Below are positions 1 through 6,558 of a DNA stretch of 64,000 nucleotides, piece after piece (position 1 is the stretch's first letter; the number at the start of each line of letters is the position of its first letter). The translations under genes were made by a program, and so were the position numbers. A model generated the notes under the pieces. The model saw only the letters and a list, made by a program, of their open reading frames with translations, did no database searches and was not told where the DNA came from. This stretch comes from Sandaracinus amylolyticus (lineage in GTDB: Bacteria; Myxococcota_A; Polyangia; Polyangiales; Sandaracinaceae): the NCBI RefSeq assembly GCF_021631985.1, contig NZ_CP070225.1, forward strand, positions 2,108,001 to 2,172,000, given 5' to 3'.

Positions 1-578
1 GGCACGTCGACGCGCGTGCGGCTCACGCTCTTGTGCGAGTCGATCGTGCGCTCGCGGATGGTCGCGGACTCGGCTGCCGCTCGGTCAGCACAGAAGTCGT
101 CGGTGCAGATGAGGTCGCAGCGGAACCCGGTCGCCGTGCCGCCACCGAGGCCCGAGGCGAGCACGTAACCGCGCCCGCCGAGCACTCGGAAGAAGCCGGC
201 GCTCCGCTGCGTCGGGTCGATGGAGCGGCCCGTGTGCTCGGCGACGAGCTGCCGGATGTCGTAGACGTGCGAGCGAGCGAGGCGAGCGGAGTAGCTGCGG
301 AGGATGGTGCGGAAGCCCTCGTCGGACCGCTGCGAGCACCACGCCGCGAAGCGCTTCGCGATCGTCGACTTGCCGAAGCCGGGCGGCATCGTGACGACGA
401 TCGAAGAGCACTCGCCAGCGTCGCGGCGATCAGCGGCCTCCTGCAGCTCGTCCACGAGCCCGTCGAGATGTGGCGGCACGGGTCGCCCATCGAGGCGCTC
501 GTTGAACGCGCGGAACGTCTCGGCGGCGCGCTGGCGCCGCGCGAGCTCGGCGCGAGCGGCGGCTCGACCGACCAGCAT
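1..578 (-). CDS. terL: phage terminase large subunit, N-terminal part (cut by window edge)
   Basis: The reading frame starts at ATG 578 and stays open to base 1, giving 192 residues of the N-terminal ATPase domain. A Walker A loop, MPPGFGKST, lies near residues 64-72. A Walker B-like segment, CDLICTDDF, lies near 154-162 and follows a Gly-rich stretch (SGLGGGTATGF), the order typical of terminase_6-type large subunits. In that family the protein is the motor that packages DNA into the prohead. The C-terminal nuclease would lie outside the window. Its ATG shares one base with the TGA of the upstream terS gene (TGATG), so the two are probably translationally coupled. The family call rests on motif order, without a database search. 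Confidence 0.82.
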   Translation of the reverse strand, partial: MLVGRAAARAELARRQRAAETFRAFNERLDGRPVPPHLDGLVDELQEAADRRDAGECSSIVVTMPPGFGKSTIAKRFAAWCSQRSDEGFRTILRSYSARLARSHVYDIRQLVAEHTGRSIDPTQRSAGFFRVLGGRGYVLASGLGGGTATGFRCDLICTDDFCADRAAAESATIRERTIDSHKSVSRTRVDV

Positions 579-1156
579 CACGGCTCCCCCGCGAGCGCGA
601 GAAGCTCGGCGTCGGTCATCGCACGCAGCACGCGCGCCTCGCCCGCATCGAGGTGCTCGAGCACGCGCTCGCGAACGTCGGCCGGGAGCTGCGAGAGCAG
701 GAGGGCCCTGGCGCGTGCCCGCTGCGTCTCGCTCGGCGGCGCGCCCGCGGCGATCACCAGCTTCGCAGCCGCCATCACGACGGCCTCGGCGACCGGCTCG
801 CCGCCCTCGTTGAAGCGCCGGAGGACCGCGCGGGCGGCCTTCACCGCCTCGACGCGTCCCGCCTCGGCCTCGAGCAGTGCCTCGGCCCGCAGTGCCTCGC
901 GAGCGGCGACGACGGCCGCGGCGAAGCCGGGGTGAGCGCGCAGCCATCGCACCTGGCGCTCGCTCCGATCGACCTTCGCGCCGATCTCGGCGTTGGTGTG
1001 CCCGAGGGCCGCGAGCCTCGCGATCTGCTCCGCGAGACGCGCCTGGGTGGGCGTGAGAGGCGAAACCTTGCCGCCCCGGGGCGGTAAGGTTTCCGACTCG
1101 CCGCCGACGTCGTTCCGGTCCACTGCCGCCCCCTCGGGGCGCCGTGTCGCCGTCAT
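578..1156 (-). CDS. terS: phage terminase small subunit-like, HTH DNA-binding protein
   Basis: A 192-residue protein with a helix-turn-helix-like segment at about residues 33-75 (TPTQARLAEQIARLAALGHT, then AEIGAKV and RQVRWL), followed by a long Ala/Arg-rich helical region. Small terminase subunits recognise the packaging site and recruit TerL. The position directly before terL, with a one-base overlap, is the main support for the name. The start ATG at 1156 overlaps a candidate upstream ORF as ATGA. A GTG at codon 12 is an alternative start. Codons for residues about 22-31 contain a 32-bp near-perfect palindrome. The alternative is another phage HTH protein. Confidence 0.62.
   Translation of the reverse strand: MTATRRPEGAAVDRNDVGGESETLPPRGGKVSPLTPTQARLAEQIARLAALGHTNAEIGAKVDRSERQVRWLRAHPGFAAAVVAAREALRAEALLEAEAGRVEAVKAARAVLRRFNEGGEPVAEAVVMAAAKLVIAAGAPPSETQRARARALLLSQLPADVRERVLEHLDAGEARVLRAMTDAELLALAGEP
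1062..1093. repeat. 32-bp near-perfect inverted repeat inside terS
   Basis: The left arm GAAACCTTGCCGCCCC (1062-1077) and the right arm GGGGCGGTAAGGTTTC (1078-1093) pair at 15 of 16 positions with no loop. It is in frame in the 5' part of terS, where it encodes ETLPPRGGKV. It could be a protein-binding site, a cruciform or RNA hairpin affecting terS translation, or a palindromic insertion that coding has tolerated. Confidence 0.75.
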
Positions 1157-1431
1157 CGCGACTTCTCCGGGGCGATCGAGGGCGAGGGAGCCTCTCGCAG
1201 ATCCAGATCAGGGGTGCGATCGTGCGAGGGGGAAGTCGCACCGCGGATCGACCCGTCATCTTTTTCCGCCCCCACCCGGGCGGGCACACGCTCGGCTGCG
1301 ACGGCCGCCGACACCGTGTGCCGTGATCCGTGTGCCCCCCTAAGGGGGCGGGCACACGGGCACACGCTCACACGACCGTGTGCCGGGCACACGGTGGGAA
1401 CACGCTGGGCACACGCTGCCGAGAGCATCAC
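1153..1431 (-). CDS. small unrecognised ORF between the ATPase gene and terS
   Basis: A frame of about 92 codons (GTG 1431 or ATG 1428) exactly fills the gap between the ATPase gene and terS. Its start overlaps the ATPase stop (GTGATG) and its stop overlaps the terS start (ATGA). These double overlaps match the rest of this operon and are the main argument that it is translated. The product is rich in Arg, Pro, Ala and Cys, and its first half is built from the repeated GTGTGCC sequence (VCP-type peptides), so the DNA repeats may be the functional part instead. No family is recognised. Confidence 0.35.
   Translation of the reverse strand: MMLSAACAQRVPTVCPAHGRVSVCPCARPLRGAHGSRHTVSAAVAAERVPARVGAEKDDGSIRGATSPSHDRTPDLDLREAPSPSIAPEKSR
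1283..1417. repeat. cluster of GGCACACG / CGTGTGCC motifs upstream of terS
   Basis: Five forward copies of GGCACACG (at 1283, 1351, 1359, 1386, 1408) and three reverse copies CGTGTGCC (at 1315, 1329, 1377) lie within 135 bp. Several continue as GGCACACGCT. Bases 1330-1357 also form a hairpin (GTGTGCCC pairing with GGGCACAC around a C-run/G-run core). Clustered short repeats next to terminase genes can be packaging (pac/cos) or replication sites, but here they overlap a possible ORF. The copies are directly visible; the function is inference. Confidence 0.7.
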
Positions 1432-2660
1432 GCCGCCCCCTCGTCCGAGTCGTCACCGCGCGCTGCGACTGCCCGGTAGGGCTCGCGCCCTCCGCCGGTG
1501 ATCCGGCCGTGAGCGAGCAACCACGCGATGGCGTCTTGCTTCACCGCGTCGCGACCACGCACCAGGGCGCGGAGTTGTCGTTGACCGACGACGTCGGAGG
1601 GGTGACGCGCGAGGGCGAGCAGGAGAGCCCGGCCCACCTCCTCGACGCGTGCGGCGTGCACCGCGTCTCGGTCGTCGTCCCCATCCCCCTCGTCGTCCGG
1701 CACGTCGACCTCGCTCACGCTGGCGCGGGCGTGATCGATCTCGAGGCGGAACGTGGTGCCCGTGCCGCCGAGCCGGCTCTTGGGCACCAGTGCGTCGATG
1801 GTGGATGGCTTGCCCTTCGGCGTCGTGAGGGCGAGCAGCACGTCGCACTGGTATTCGATCGCGCCGGTCTCCTTCCCCGACGCGAGCGGGTCGGAGTTGG
1901 GCACGCCGCCCCCGCGGTAGCCCGAGCGCGCCATCTCGCTCGTCGCGAGGATGAGCAGCCCGTGTGCGCGAGCGGCGTTGCGCAGCGTGTCGATCACCGC
2001 GTTGACCTTCTCGCGCGGGCTCTCGGCCGCCTCGCTGGTGATCGAGCGCGCGGTCTGGAGTGAGTCGACGATCAGCAGCCCCGGCCGCCCCGTGTCCTTC
2101 GCGAGCGCGGCGAGTCGCTCGGCCACCGCGTCAACGGTCGCGTCACGTTCCTCGGCCGCGTCCACGAGAACGAGCCGATCGGAGTCCACCGCTTCGGCGA
2201 GGACAGTGCGGGCGTCGTCGTCAGCGCGCTCGAGGTCCTCGCGCCGGATGCCGAGACTCTGGCCCCACCTGATCAGCAGTCCGTTTGCGCTCTCGTCGGC
2301 CGCGAGGATGGCCACGGCGTGACCGTCGGCGAAGCGCTCGCGGGCGACCTGCACCACGAGCGTCGTCTTCCCCGCGCCAGGTGCGCCGATGACGATGACG
2401 AACGAGCCGGGCACGAGGCCGCCTCGGATCGCAACGTCGAGCGTCGTGATGCCGAAGGGCACGCGCTCGCCCGCGTAGCCGAGAGACAGCGCCCGGGCCG
2501 CTGGCGTTCGCCACGCCTTCGGGGGCTGCACCTTCGCCGGTGGCGCGAGCAGTCGCTTCGCGTGCGGCGCGAAGCCGTCGGAGTCGGTCGGCCACGGCAC
2601 GTCATCGATCGCGCTCGCGGAGACCTGCTGTCCCGCTGGGCGGAAGGGATCTTCGATCAC
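1428..2660 (-). CDS. phage RecA/DnaB-superfamily ATPase (replication helicase or RadA-like)
   Basis: A 410-residue P-loop ATPase. Walker A is GAPGAGKTT near residues 92-100, preceded by the FGITTLDVAIRGG segment seen in RadA, KaiC and DnaB-like ATPases. Walker B is GLLIVDS, and a later block reads QCDVLLALTTPKG. The C-terminal about 90 residues are charged and may form a winged-helix-like domain. The start chosen is GTG 2660, which overlaps the upstream stop as GTGA. The frame continues upstream, but that part is a shadow of the zinc-finger gene. It is most likely an early replication or recombination function of the prophage. Strict helicase activity cannot be shown from sequence alone. Confidence 0.7.
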   Translation of the reverse strand: MIEDPFRPAGQQVSASAIDDVPWPTDSDGFAPHAKRLLAPPAKVQPPKAWRTPAARALSLGYAGERVPFGITTLDVAIRGGLVPGSFVIVIGAPGAGKTTLVVQVARERFADGHAVAILAADESANGLLIRWGQSLGIRREDLERADDDARTVLAEAVDSDRLVLVDAAEERDATVDAVAERLAALAKDTGRPGLLIVDSLQTARSITSEAAESPREKVNAVIDTLRNAARAHGLLILATSEMARSGYRGGGVPNSDPLASGKETGAIEYQCDVLLALTTPKGKPSTIDALVPKSRLGGTGTTFRLEIDHARASVSEVDVPDDEGDGDDDRDAVHAARVEEVGRALLLALARHPSDVVGQRQLRALVRGRDAVKQDAIAWLLAHGRITGGGREPYRAVAARGDDSDEGAA

Positions 2661-3103
2661 GCTGCGCTCCTCGCGCTCGGGACGCGGCGGGCGCAGTAGG
2701 CGCGCAGCGCGTCGAGGTGTCGGTAGTCGGCGGCGCTCGCCGGCTCGATGGGGTTCAGCGCCGTGATGCGGTCTCGCAGGCGCCGGTGATCGGGATCGAG
2801 CTGCTCGCCGGTGATCAGCGACAGCGCGATCGTGCGCTTCGCAGCGCTGCGCATCCGAGCGATGCAGGTCCGCCAACGCTCGAGGTCGCAGCCGATCGCG
2901 CGAATCAGGTAGATGCTGCGGATGACGTCGCTCTCAGCCTCGGCGAGCCGCTCCGCTGCGATCTCGCGCTCGGCGTCGTGGGCGTGCTCCTCGCAGAAGC
3001 CACCGCACACCGCGGGCGCAGTGCACACGAGCTCGTCGTCAGGATGGGTGTCCGCGCTGCACCACGAGCAGCGTCCGGTGTCGGTCACATCGGTGGCGGA
3101 CAC
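2657..3103 (-). CDS. phage protein with N-terminal zinc-binding motif
   Basis: A 148-residue protein starting at GTG 3103. Near the N-terminus are CSWC, then C, CGGFC and EEH, a Cys/His pattern that can bind zinc. The rest is mainly helical and charged (EREIAAERLAEAESDVIRSI). Its stop overlaps the GTG of the ATPase gene, indicating coupled translation. It may be an accessory replication protein, but no family is recognised. The longer frame back to 3316 is rejected because it would overlap the 54-aa ORF and the Cro-like gene. Confidence 0.6.
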   Translation of the reverse strand: MSATDVTDTGRCSWCSADTHPDDELVCTAPAVCGGFCEEHAHDAEREIAAERLAEAESDVIRSIYLIRAIGCDLERWRTCIARMRSAAKRTIALSLITGEQLDPDHRRLRDRITALNPIEPASAADYRHLDALRAYCARRVPSARSAA

Positions 3104-3249
3104 GGGTGCTCCTTGACGAGCGCGCCCGAGTCGATCAGAACGACGAGCGCGCGGTTGCTCTTGCTGGGGCGGCCGTGGTGGTGGGCACCACGATTCAGAC
3201 GGCCGGGGCTTTGGCGAGCTCCGGCCGTCGCATTTCCGTCGACCTGCAT
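3085..3249 (-). CDS. 54-residue phage ORF, unrecognised
   Basis: ATG 3249 lies 5 nt after the stop of the Cro-like gene. The frame ends at TGA 3087-3085, overlapping the start of the zinc-finger gene by 19 nt. The product contains RPSKSNRALVVLIDSGAL, a plausible short folded segment. No strong Shine-Dalgarno sequence is visible. Operon position is the main support. Confidence 0.4.
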   Translation of the reverse strand: MQVDGNATAGARQSPGRLNRGAHHHGRPSKSNRALVVLIDSGALVKEHPCPPPM

Positions 3250-3254
3250 CGAGA

Positions 3255-3485
3255 TCACGCCGCCTGCGGGCCCTGGTCGACCGCGACTGCCCAGTCGATG
3301 GCGCGCACGAAGCCACCGGTCGCGAGCTCGATCCGAGCGGCAGTCGCGAGCCCTGGCGTCCGCGCGCCGGTCGTCCAGAGGCTCACGGTCGCCGCGTGGC
3401 GCACCCCGACCCGCTCGGCGAACGCTGCCGTCGTCATGCCCCGCGTCGACAGGAACGCCCGGAGCTTCTCTCGATTGCTCGCCAT
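3255..3485 (-). CDS. Cro/CI-type HTH regulator, 76 aa
   Basis: A single-domain helix-turn-helix protein (TTAAFAERVGVRHAATVSLW, then a wing-like PGLATAARIELAT), as small as Cro-family regulators. It is the first gene of the leftward operon that leads to terL and is divergent from the 3575 regulator gene, the usual layout of a lysogeny switch. A promoter TTGCGG (3550-3545), 17 nt, GATAGT (3527-3522) fits it, with the -10 lying in an operator-like repeat. Confidence 0.72.
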   Translation of the reverse strand: MASNREKLRAFLSTRGMTTAAFAERVGVRHAATVSLWTTGARTPGLATAARIELATGGFVRAIDWAVAVDQGPQAA

Positions 3486-3574
3486 GATGTAGACCTCCGC
3501 CAGCCGAAACCGGACTGGTCTACTATCCGATCCAGCGTGTCGCGCCGCAAGCCGGACCAGGCTATTGTCCGGCC
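3486..3574. promoter_or_regulatory. divergent phage switch region with two operator-like repeats
   Basis: Two related sites are present: 3510-3529 (core GGACTGGTCTACTATCC) and 3552-3572 (arms CCGGAC and GTCCGG around 9 nt). Read on the minus strand the second contains AGCCTGGTCC, so both share CTGGTC. The leftward promoter TTGCGG-17-GATAGT overlaps the first site. The second sits just before the GTG of the rightward regulator at 3575. This fits mutual repression by the two HTH proteins; binding is inferred. Confidence 0.6.
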
Positions 3575-4222
3575 GTGCGCCCGAACCTCCCGTCAGAGCG
3601 CTATGCGCTCCTGGTCCAGCAGCTCGGAGAGGAGCGCAATTTCGCCCACGGTTGGAAGGTCGAAGTCGCCACGTTGCTGGACGTTCACCCCACCTACGTC
3701 GCCAAGGTCCACGCTGGAGAGCGGACGAACATCGGGAACGGCGTCATCGAGCGAGCGATCCAAGGCTTGCGGCTGGATCCGGCGTTCTTCACCCGCGAGT
3801 CGGTCGGCGGCTCGTATCGGGAGCACGTCAGACCCGACCACCCCGCCCACGTGTCGCAGGTCGGTCGGGCCGAGGCATTCGCGTCGCTCTTCGTGCGGGA
3901 CATCCAGGACGATCTCCAGGAGATGCAGCGGCTGATCCGCGCCTCTGAGCGAAGCGAGAGCGACCCCAACGGCCTGCACAACGCGAGGCCGCTCGCTGAG
4001 TTTCTCGTGTTCCAGAGCCGCATGGCCCGCTACGCCCAGCGCGCGCTTGCAGAGGGCGCGTCCGTGGGCGACCTCGTCTCCATGCTGATGTACGCGGACG
4101 AGCTCGTGCAGCTCTGCGTCAGCGGGATGGAACACAGAGCCGAGCTGCACGAAAAGCGCGCTCGCGCTCTGCGAGAGCAGCTGCGAGACCCGAAGGCGGG
4201 AGACCCGGACAAACGAGACTAG
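3575..4222 (+). CDS. phage repressor-like regulator with N-terminal HTH
   Basis: A 215-residue protein from GTG 3575. The N-terminal about 70 residues look like a DNA-binding domain (EVATLLDVHPTYVAKVHAGE). The remainder is helical, charged and unrecognised. It is divergent from the Cro-like gene and begins right after an operator-like palindrome, so it is probably autoregulated and may maintain lysogeny. No peptidase motif of a LexA/CI-type cleavable repressor is evident. Confidence 0.55.
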   Translation: MRPNLPSERYALLVQQLGEERNFAHGWKVEVATLLDVHPTYVAKVHAGERTNIGNGVIERAIQGLRLDPAFFTRESVGGSYREHVRPDHPAHVSQVGRAEAFASLFVRDIQDDLQEMQRLIRASERSESDPNGLHNARPLAEFLVFQSRMARYAQRALAEGASVGDLVSMLMYADELVQLCVSGMEHRAELHEKRARALREQLRDPKAGDPDKRD

Positions 4223-4224
4223 GC

Positions 4225-4256
4225 TTGCGTCAAGACAGACTGGTCTGCTACAACCT
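4225..4256 (+). promoter_or_regulatory. promoter of the int operon with embedded operator
   Basis: TTGCGT (4225-4230), a 17-nt spacer and CTACAA (4248-4253) form a plausible promoter. The spacer holds GACTGGTCTGCTA, matching the switch-region site GACTGGTCTACTA at 12 of 13 positions. Expression of the downstream operon is therefore probably repressed by the same regulator. The first gene has a strong Shine-Dalgarno, AGGAGGT, before ATG 4284. Confidence 0.5.
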
Positions 4257-4283
4257 CTTCGTGCCCTGAGCACAGGAGGTCCG

Positions 4284-4715
4284 ATGGAGCGCCGCTTCCA
4301 AGTCAATGAGGGCGTGCCCCCTGGGATGACGCTCATCCCCCGCGGGGTCTGGGAGCGCCGCGAGCAGCTCCGAGAGAGCAACGGTGACGAGCCAGCGGTC
4401 TTCGTCTCCGCCGCGATCGCAGGCGCGGCGCACGAACTCGATCGTCCGGTGAGCTTCGGCGAGGTCGTGGACACGCTCGCACGGTGGGCGGGACGACGAG
4501 GTCGGCACGACGTGGCCGCGCGCGCTCTCACGCCCGAGGATCTCGCCGCCATCGAGGCGATCGTCGTCCGCGTGCTTGAGACGCGCGCGACGCGCCGTCG
4601 ACGCGAGCGTCCCGATCGCGCGGAGACGATCGAGGTGAGCGAGCACGACCGCGCCGCCGCCCGCGCCGCTGCTCGTCGGATGGGTCTCGTTGTCCGCGGG
4701 AGGGCAGGGCGATGA
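4284..4715 (+). CDS. unrecognised phage protein, first gene of the int operon
   Basis: A 143-residue protein preceded by an ideal Shine-Dalgarno sequence (AGGAGGT). It has no recognised domain. The N-terminal half (FQVNEGVPPGMTLIPRGVWE) is mixed and the C-terminal half is Arg/Ala-rich and helical, so nucleic-acid binding is possible. Its TGA overlaps the next ATG (ATGA). Its place directly before the integrase could suit an excisionase-type accessory protein, but the sequence does not show this. Confidence 0.6.
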   Translation: MERRFQVNEGVPPGMTLIPRGVWERREQLRESNGDEPAVFVSAAIAGAAHELDRPVSFGEVVDTLARWAGRRGRHDVAARALTPEDLAAIEAIVVRVLETRATRRRRERPDRAETIEVSEHDRAAARAAARRMGLVVRGRAGR

Positions 4716-5020
4716 CTATGCAGTCACGTCAAAGTCAGGGGCCCACGGCCGAGCAGCGCGCCGACCGGGCGCGGCGCGAAGCGGAGGGGCGTCGCGTCTA
4801 CTTCACCGAGCGCGCCGGTAAGGTCGTAGTTCTCGACACCACGAACATCGGTCGCCACGACAACAGGCCCACGCGGCGGGACCCGGCGACCGCGCTTGCG
4901 CGTCACCTCGGCGGCCACCTTCATCGCTGGTGGAGTGAGCGCCGCCCCGACGCGACGCGCGAAGAGGTGGTGCACGCGCTTCGGTGGATGGCTGACACGA
5001 TCGAGAGGAGTGAGCCGTGA
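4712..5020 (+). CDS. unrecognised 102-aa phage protein in the int operon
   Basis: A 102-residue charged protein with no recognised domain. It contains YFTERAGKVVVLDTTNIG, which could form a small beta unit, and a helical C-terminus (HLHRWWSERRPDATREEVVH). It overlaps the preceding gene by ATGA and the integrase start by GTGA, so the three genes form one coupled translational unit. Confidence 0.58.
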   Translation: MTMQSRQSQGPTAEQRADRARREAEGRRVYFTERAGKVVVLDTTNIGRHDNRPTRRDPATALARHLGGHLHRWWSERRPDATREEVVHALRWMADTIERSEP

Positions 5021-6423
5021 TCCCCGAGGGCTCGATCGAGATGCTCCCGTCGGGCCGCTGGCGTGTGCGCGTGACCGTCGAGGGCAAGCGGCGCACGGTC
5101 GGCATCTACACGACGCGCCCCCTCGCGGAGGCCGGTCTACGCGGCTGGCGCGCCGAGGTCGCGGCCGGCGTCATCGTCGCGCCGAGCTCGGTCACGTTCG
5201 GGCCCTACGGCCTCGAGAAGATCGACGATCGCGAGGTGAGCGGCTCCGAGCACCGCGTCACGGTGAAGAACGCCGGCAACGAGCGCTCGCTCTGGCGCCA
5301 GCACGTGATGACGTCGGCGCTCGCCGCGCTCGCGATCGACGCGGTCGACCTGCAACACCTGCAGCGCTTCCGCGTGTGGCTGCGGGCGCGCGAGTCGGTG
5401 CGCGCCATCTCGATCAAGCCGCGTGCGATCTGGTCGCGCGTGCTCGAGCAGCGGCCCGCCAACGCGGGCGCGCGCTACCGGCGGCGCTCACTGTCACAAA
5501 GTGATAGTGAGACCCCGATCGAGCCCGAGGACGGCCGGAAGACGATCCAGCGTCCGACCGGCAAGCCCATCTCGAGGCAGACGCAGAAGCACGTCCTCCG
5601 CATCGTCAAGGCGGTGCTCGCGTGCGCGGTGAGCGAGGGCATCATCCCCAGCAACCCCGCCGCGACGTTGAAGCCCGCCCCGAGCGCATCGGGCGCGCGC
5701 GACCTCTCCGACGACTGGCTGCGCGCCGACGAGATCGATCGGCTGCTCGCGTGCGAGGAGATCGCTCGCGTCGATCGACGCGCATACGCGTGTGCCATCG
5801 GGCTCGCACTGCGGCTGAACGACATCCTCGACATCGAGCGCGAGCACGTCGATCTCGACTGCGAGATCCCGGGGCCGCACGTGCGCGCCTGGATCAGCAA
5901 GGCCGACGGGAAGTCCCACCGCGTGCCGGTGATGCCGTGGCTCGCGCCGATCCTCCGCGAGCAGCTCGCAGCATCGAAGGGCGCCCGATGGCTGTTCCCG
6001 ACGCGCGAGCGGCTCCGCTACAACAAGCACCACGATTTCGGGTGGGCGGAGAAGCGCGAGACCGGGCGCCCGCTGCGGGCCTCTGCGCTCGCCCGCGCCG
6101 GCATCGCTCGCCGCATCCGGTTCCACGACCTCCGCGGCACGACGGCGACGCACCTCGCGCTGGGCACCTGGGGCCGCACGTGGTCGCTCCACGAGATCCA
6201 GACGATGCTCGCGCACTCCGACCAGCGCGTCACCGAGCGCTACGTCAAGCGGGCGATGGACATGCTCGCGGAGGCTGCGAGGGCGACGACCGACGGGCCC
6301 TCGATGGCCCCTGCCTCGGTCCACGTCGGTCCACGCTCGATCGCGAAAAACCGTGCGGGCTCTACAGGATTCGAACCTGTGACCTTCGGCTCCGGAGGCC
6401 GACGCTCTATCCAGCTGAGCTAA
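5017..6423 (+). CDS. int: tyrosine recombinase / phage integrase
   Basis: A 468-residue site-specific recombinase. The catalytic set is complete: Arg266 (GLALRLNDIL), a candidate Lys295 (WISKADGK), His370-x-x-Arg373 (RFHDLRG), His400 (MLAHSD) and Tyr409 (TERYVK). The N-terminal about 60 residues form an arm-binding-type domain (GRWRVRVTVEGKRRTVG), followed by a core-binding region. The start is GTG 5017, overlapping the previous stop. The last 22 residues are encoded by the antisense strand of the tRNA-Arg gene, so the gene runs into the attachment site. The family integrates phage or island DNA at tRNA 3' ends, which matches the location. Confidence 0.9.
   Translation: MIPEGSIEMLPSGRWRVRVTVEGKRRTVGIYTTRPLAEAGLRGWRAEVAAGVIVAPSSVTFGPYGLEKIDDREVSGSEHRVTVKNAGNERSLWRQHVMTSALAALAIDAVDLQHLQRFRVWLRARESVRAISIKPRAIWSRVLEQRPANAGARYRRRSLSQSDSETPIEPEDGRKTIQRPTGKPISRQTQKHVLRIVKAVLACAVSEGIIPSNPAATLKPAPSASGARDLSDDWLRADEIDRLLACEEIARVDRRAYACAIGLALRLNDILDIEREHVDLDCEIPGPHVRAWISKADGKSHRVPVMPWLAPILREQLAASKGARWLFPTRERLRYNKHHDFGWAEKRETGRPLRASALARAGIARRIRFHDLRGTTATHLALGTWGRTWSLHEIQTMLAHSDQRVTERYVKRAMDMLAEAARATTDGPSMAPASVHVGPRSIAKNRAGSTGFEPVTFGSGGRRSIQLS
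6356..6400. other. presumed prophage attachment core (attR) in the 3' half of tRNA-Arg
   Basis: The integrase gene ends inside this tRNA and the phage genes lie on its 3' side, so the recombination core should fall in the 3' half of the tRNA. The matching copy (attL) would be left of the window and is not visible, so the exact limits are unknown. Bases 6430-6558 beyond it hold only the tRNA promoter region and the start region of the next gene. Confidence 0.55.
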
Positions 6424-6429
6424 GAGCCC
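6356..6429 (-). tRNA. tRNA-Arg (anticodon CCG)
   Basis: On the minus strand a full cloverleaf can be drawn. The acceptor stem is GGGCTCT/AGAGCCC, the D arm GCTC/GAGC, and the anticodon stem TCGGC/GCCGA with loop CTCCGGA (anticodon CCG). The T arm is ACAGG/CCTGT with loop TTCGAAT, and the discriminator is G. CCA is not encoded. The 3' end faces the prophage, as expected when an element integrates at a tRNA 3' end and leaves the gene intact. Confidence 0.95.
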
Positions 6430-6558
6430 GAGGACGAGCGGTGTACTGCGCGGTGCGTCGCGACGCAAGACGCAACGCGGGTGAGGTCGCGTCGATGTGG
6501 GGCTCGCGGTTGCCCGCATCCACTCACGATCTCACACAGTCCCTCACGGAGACTCGTC

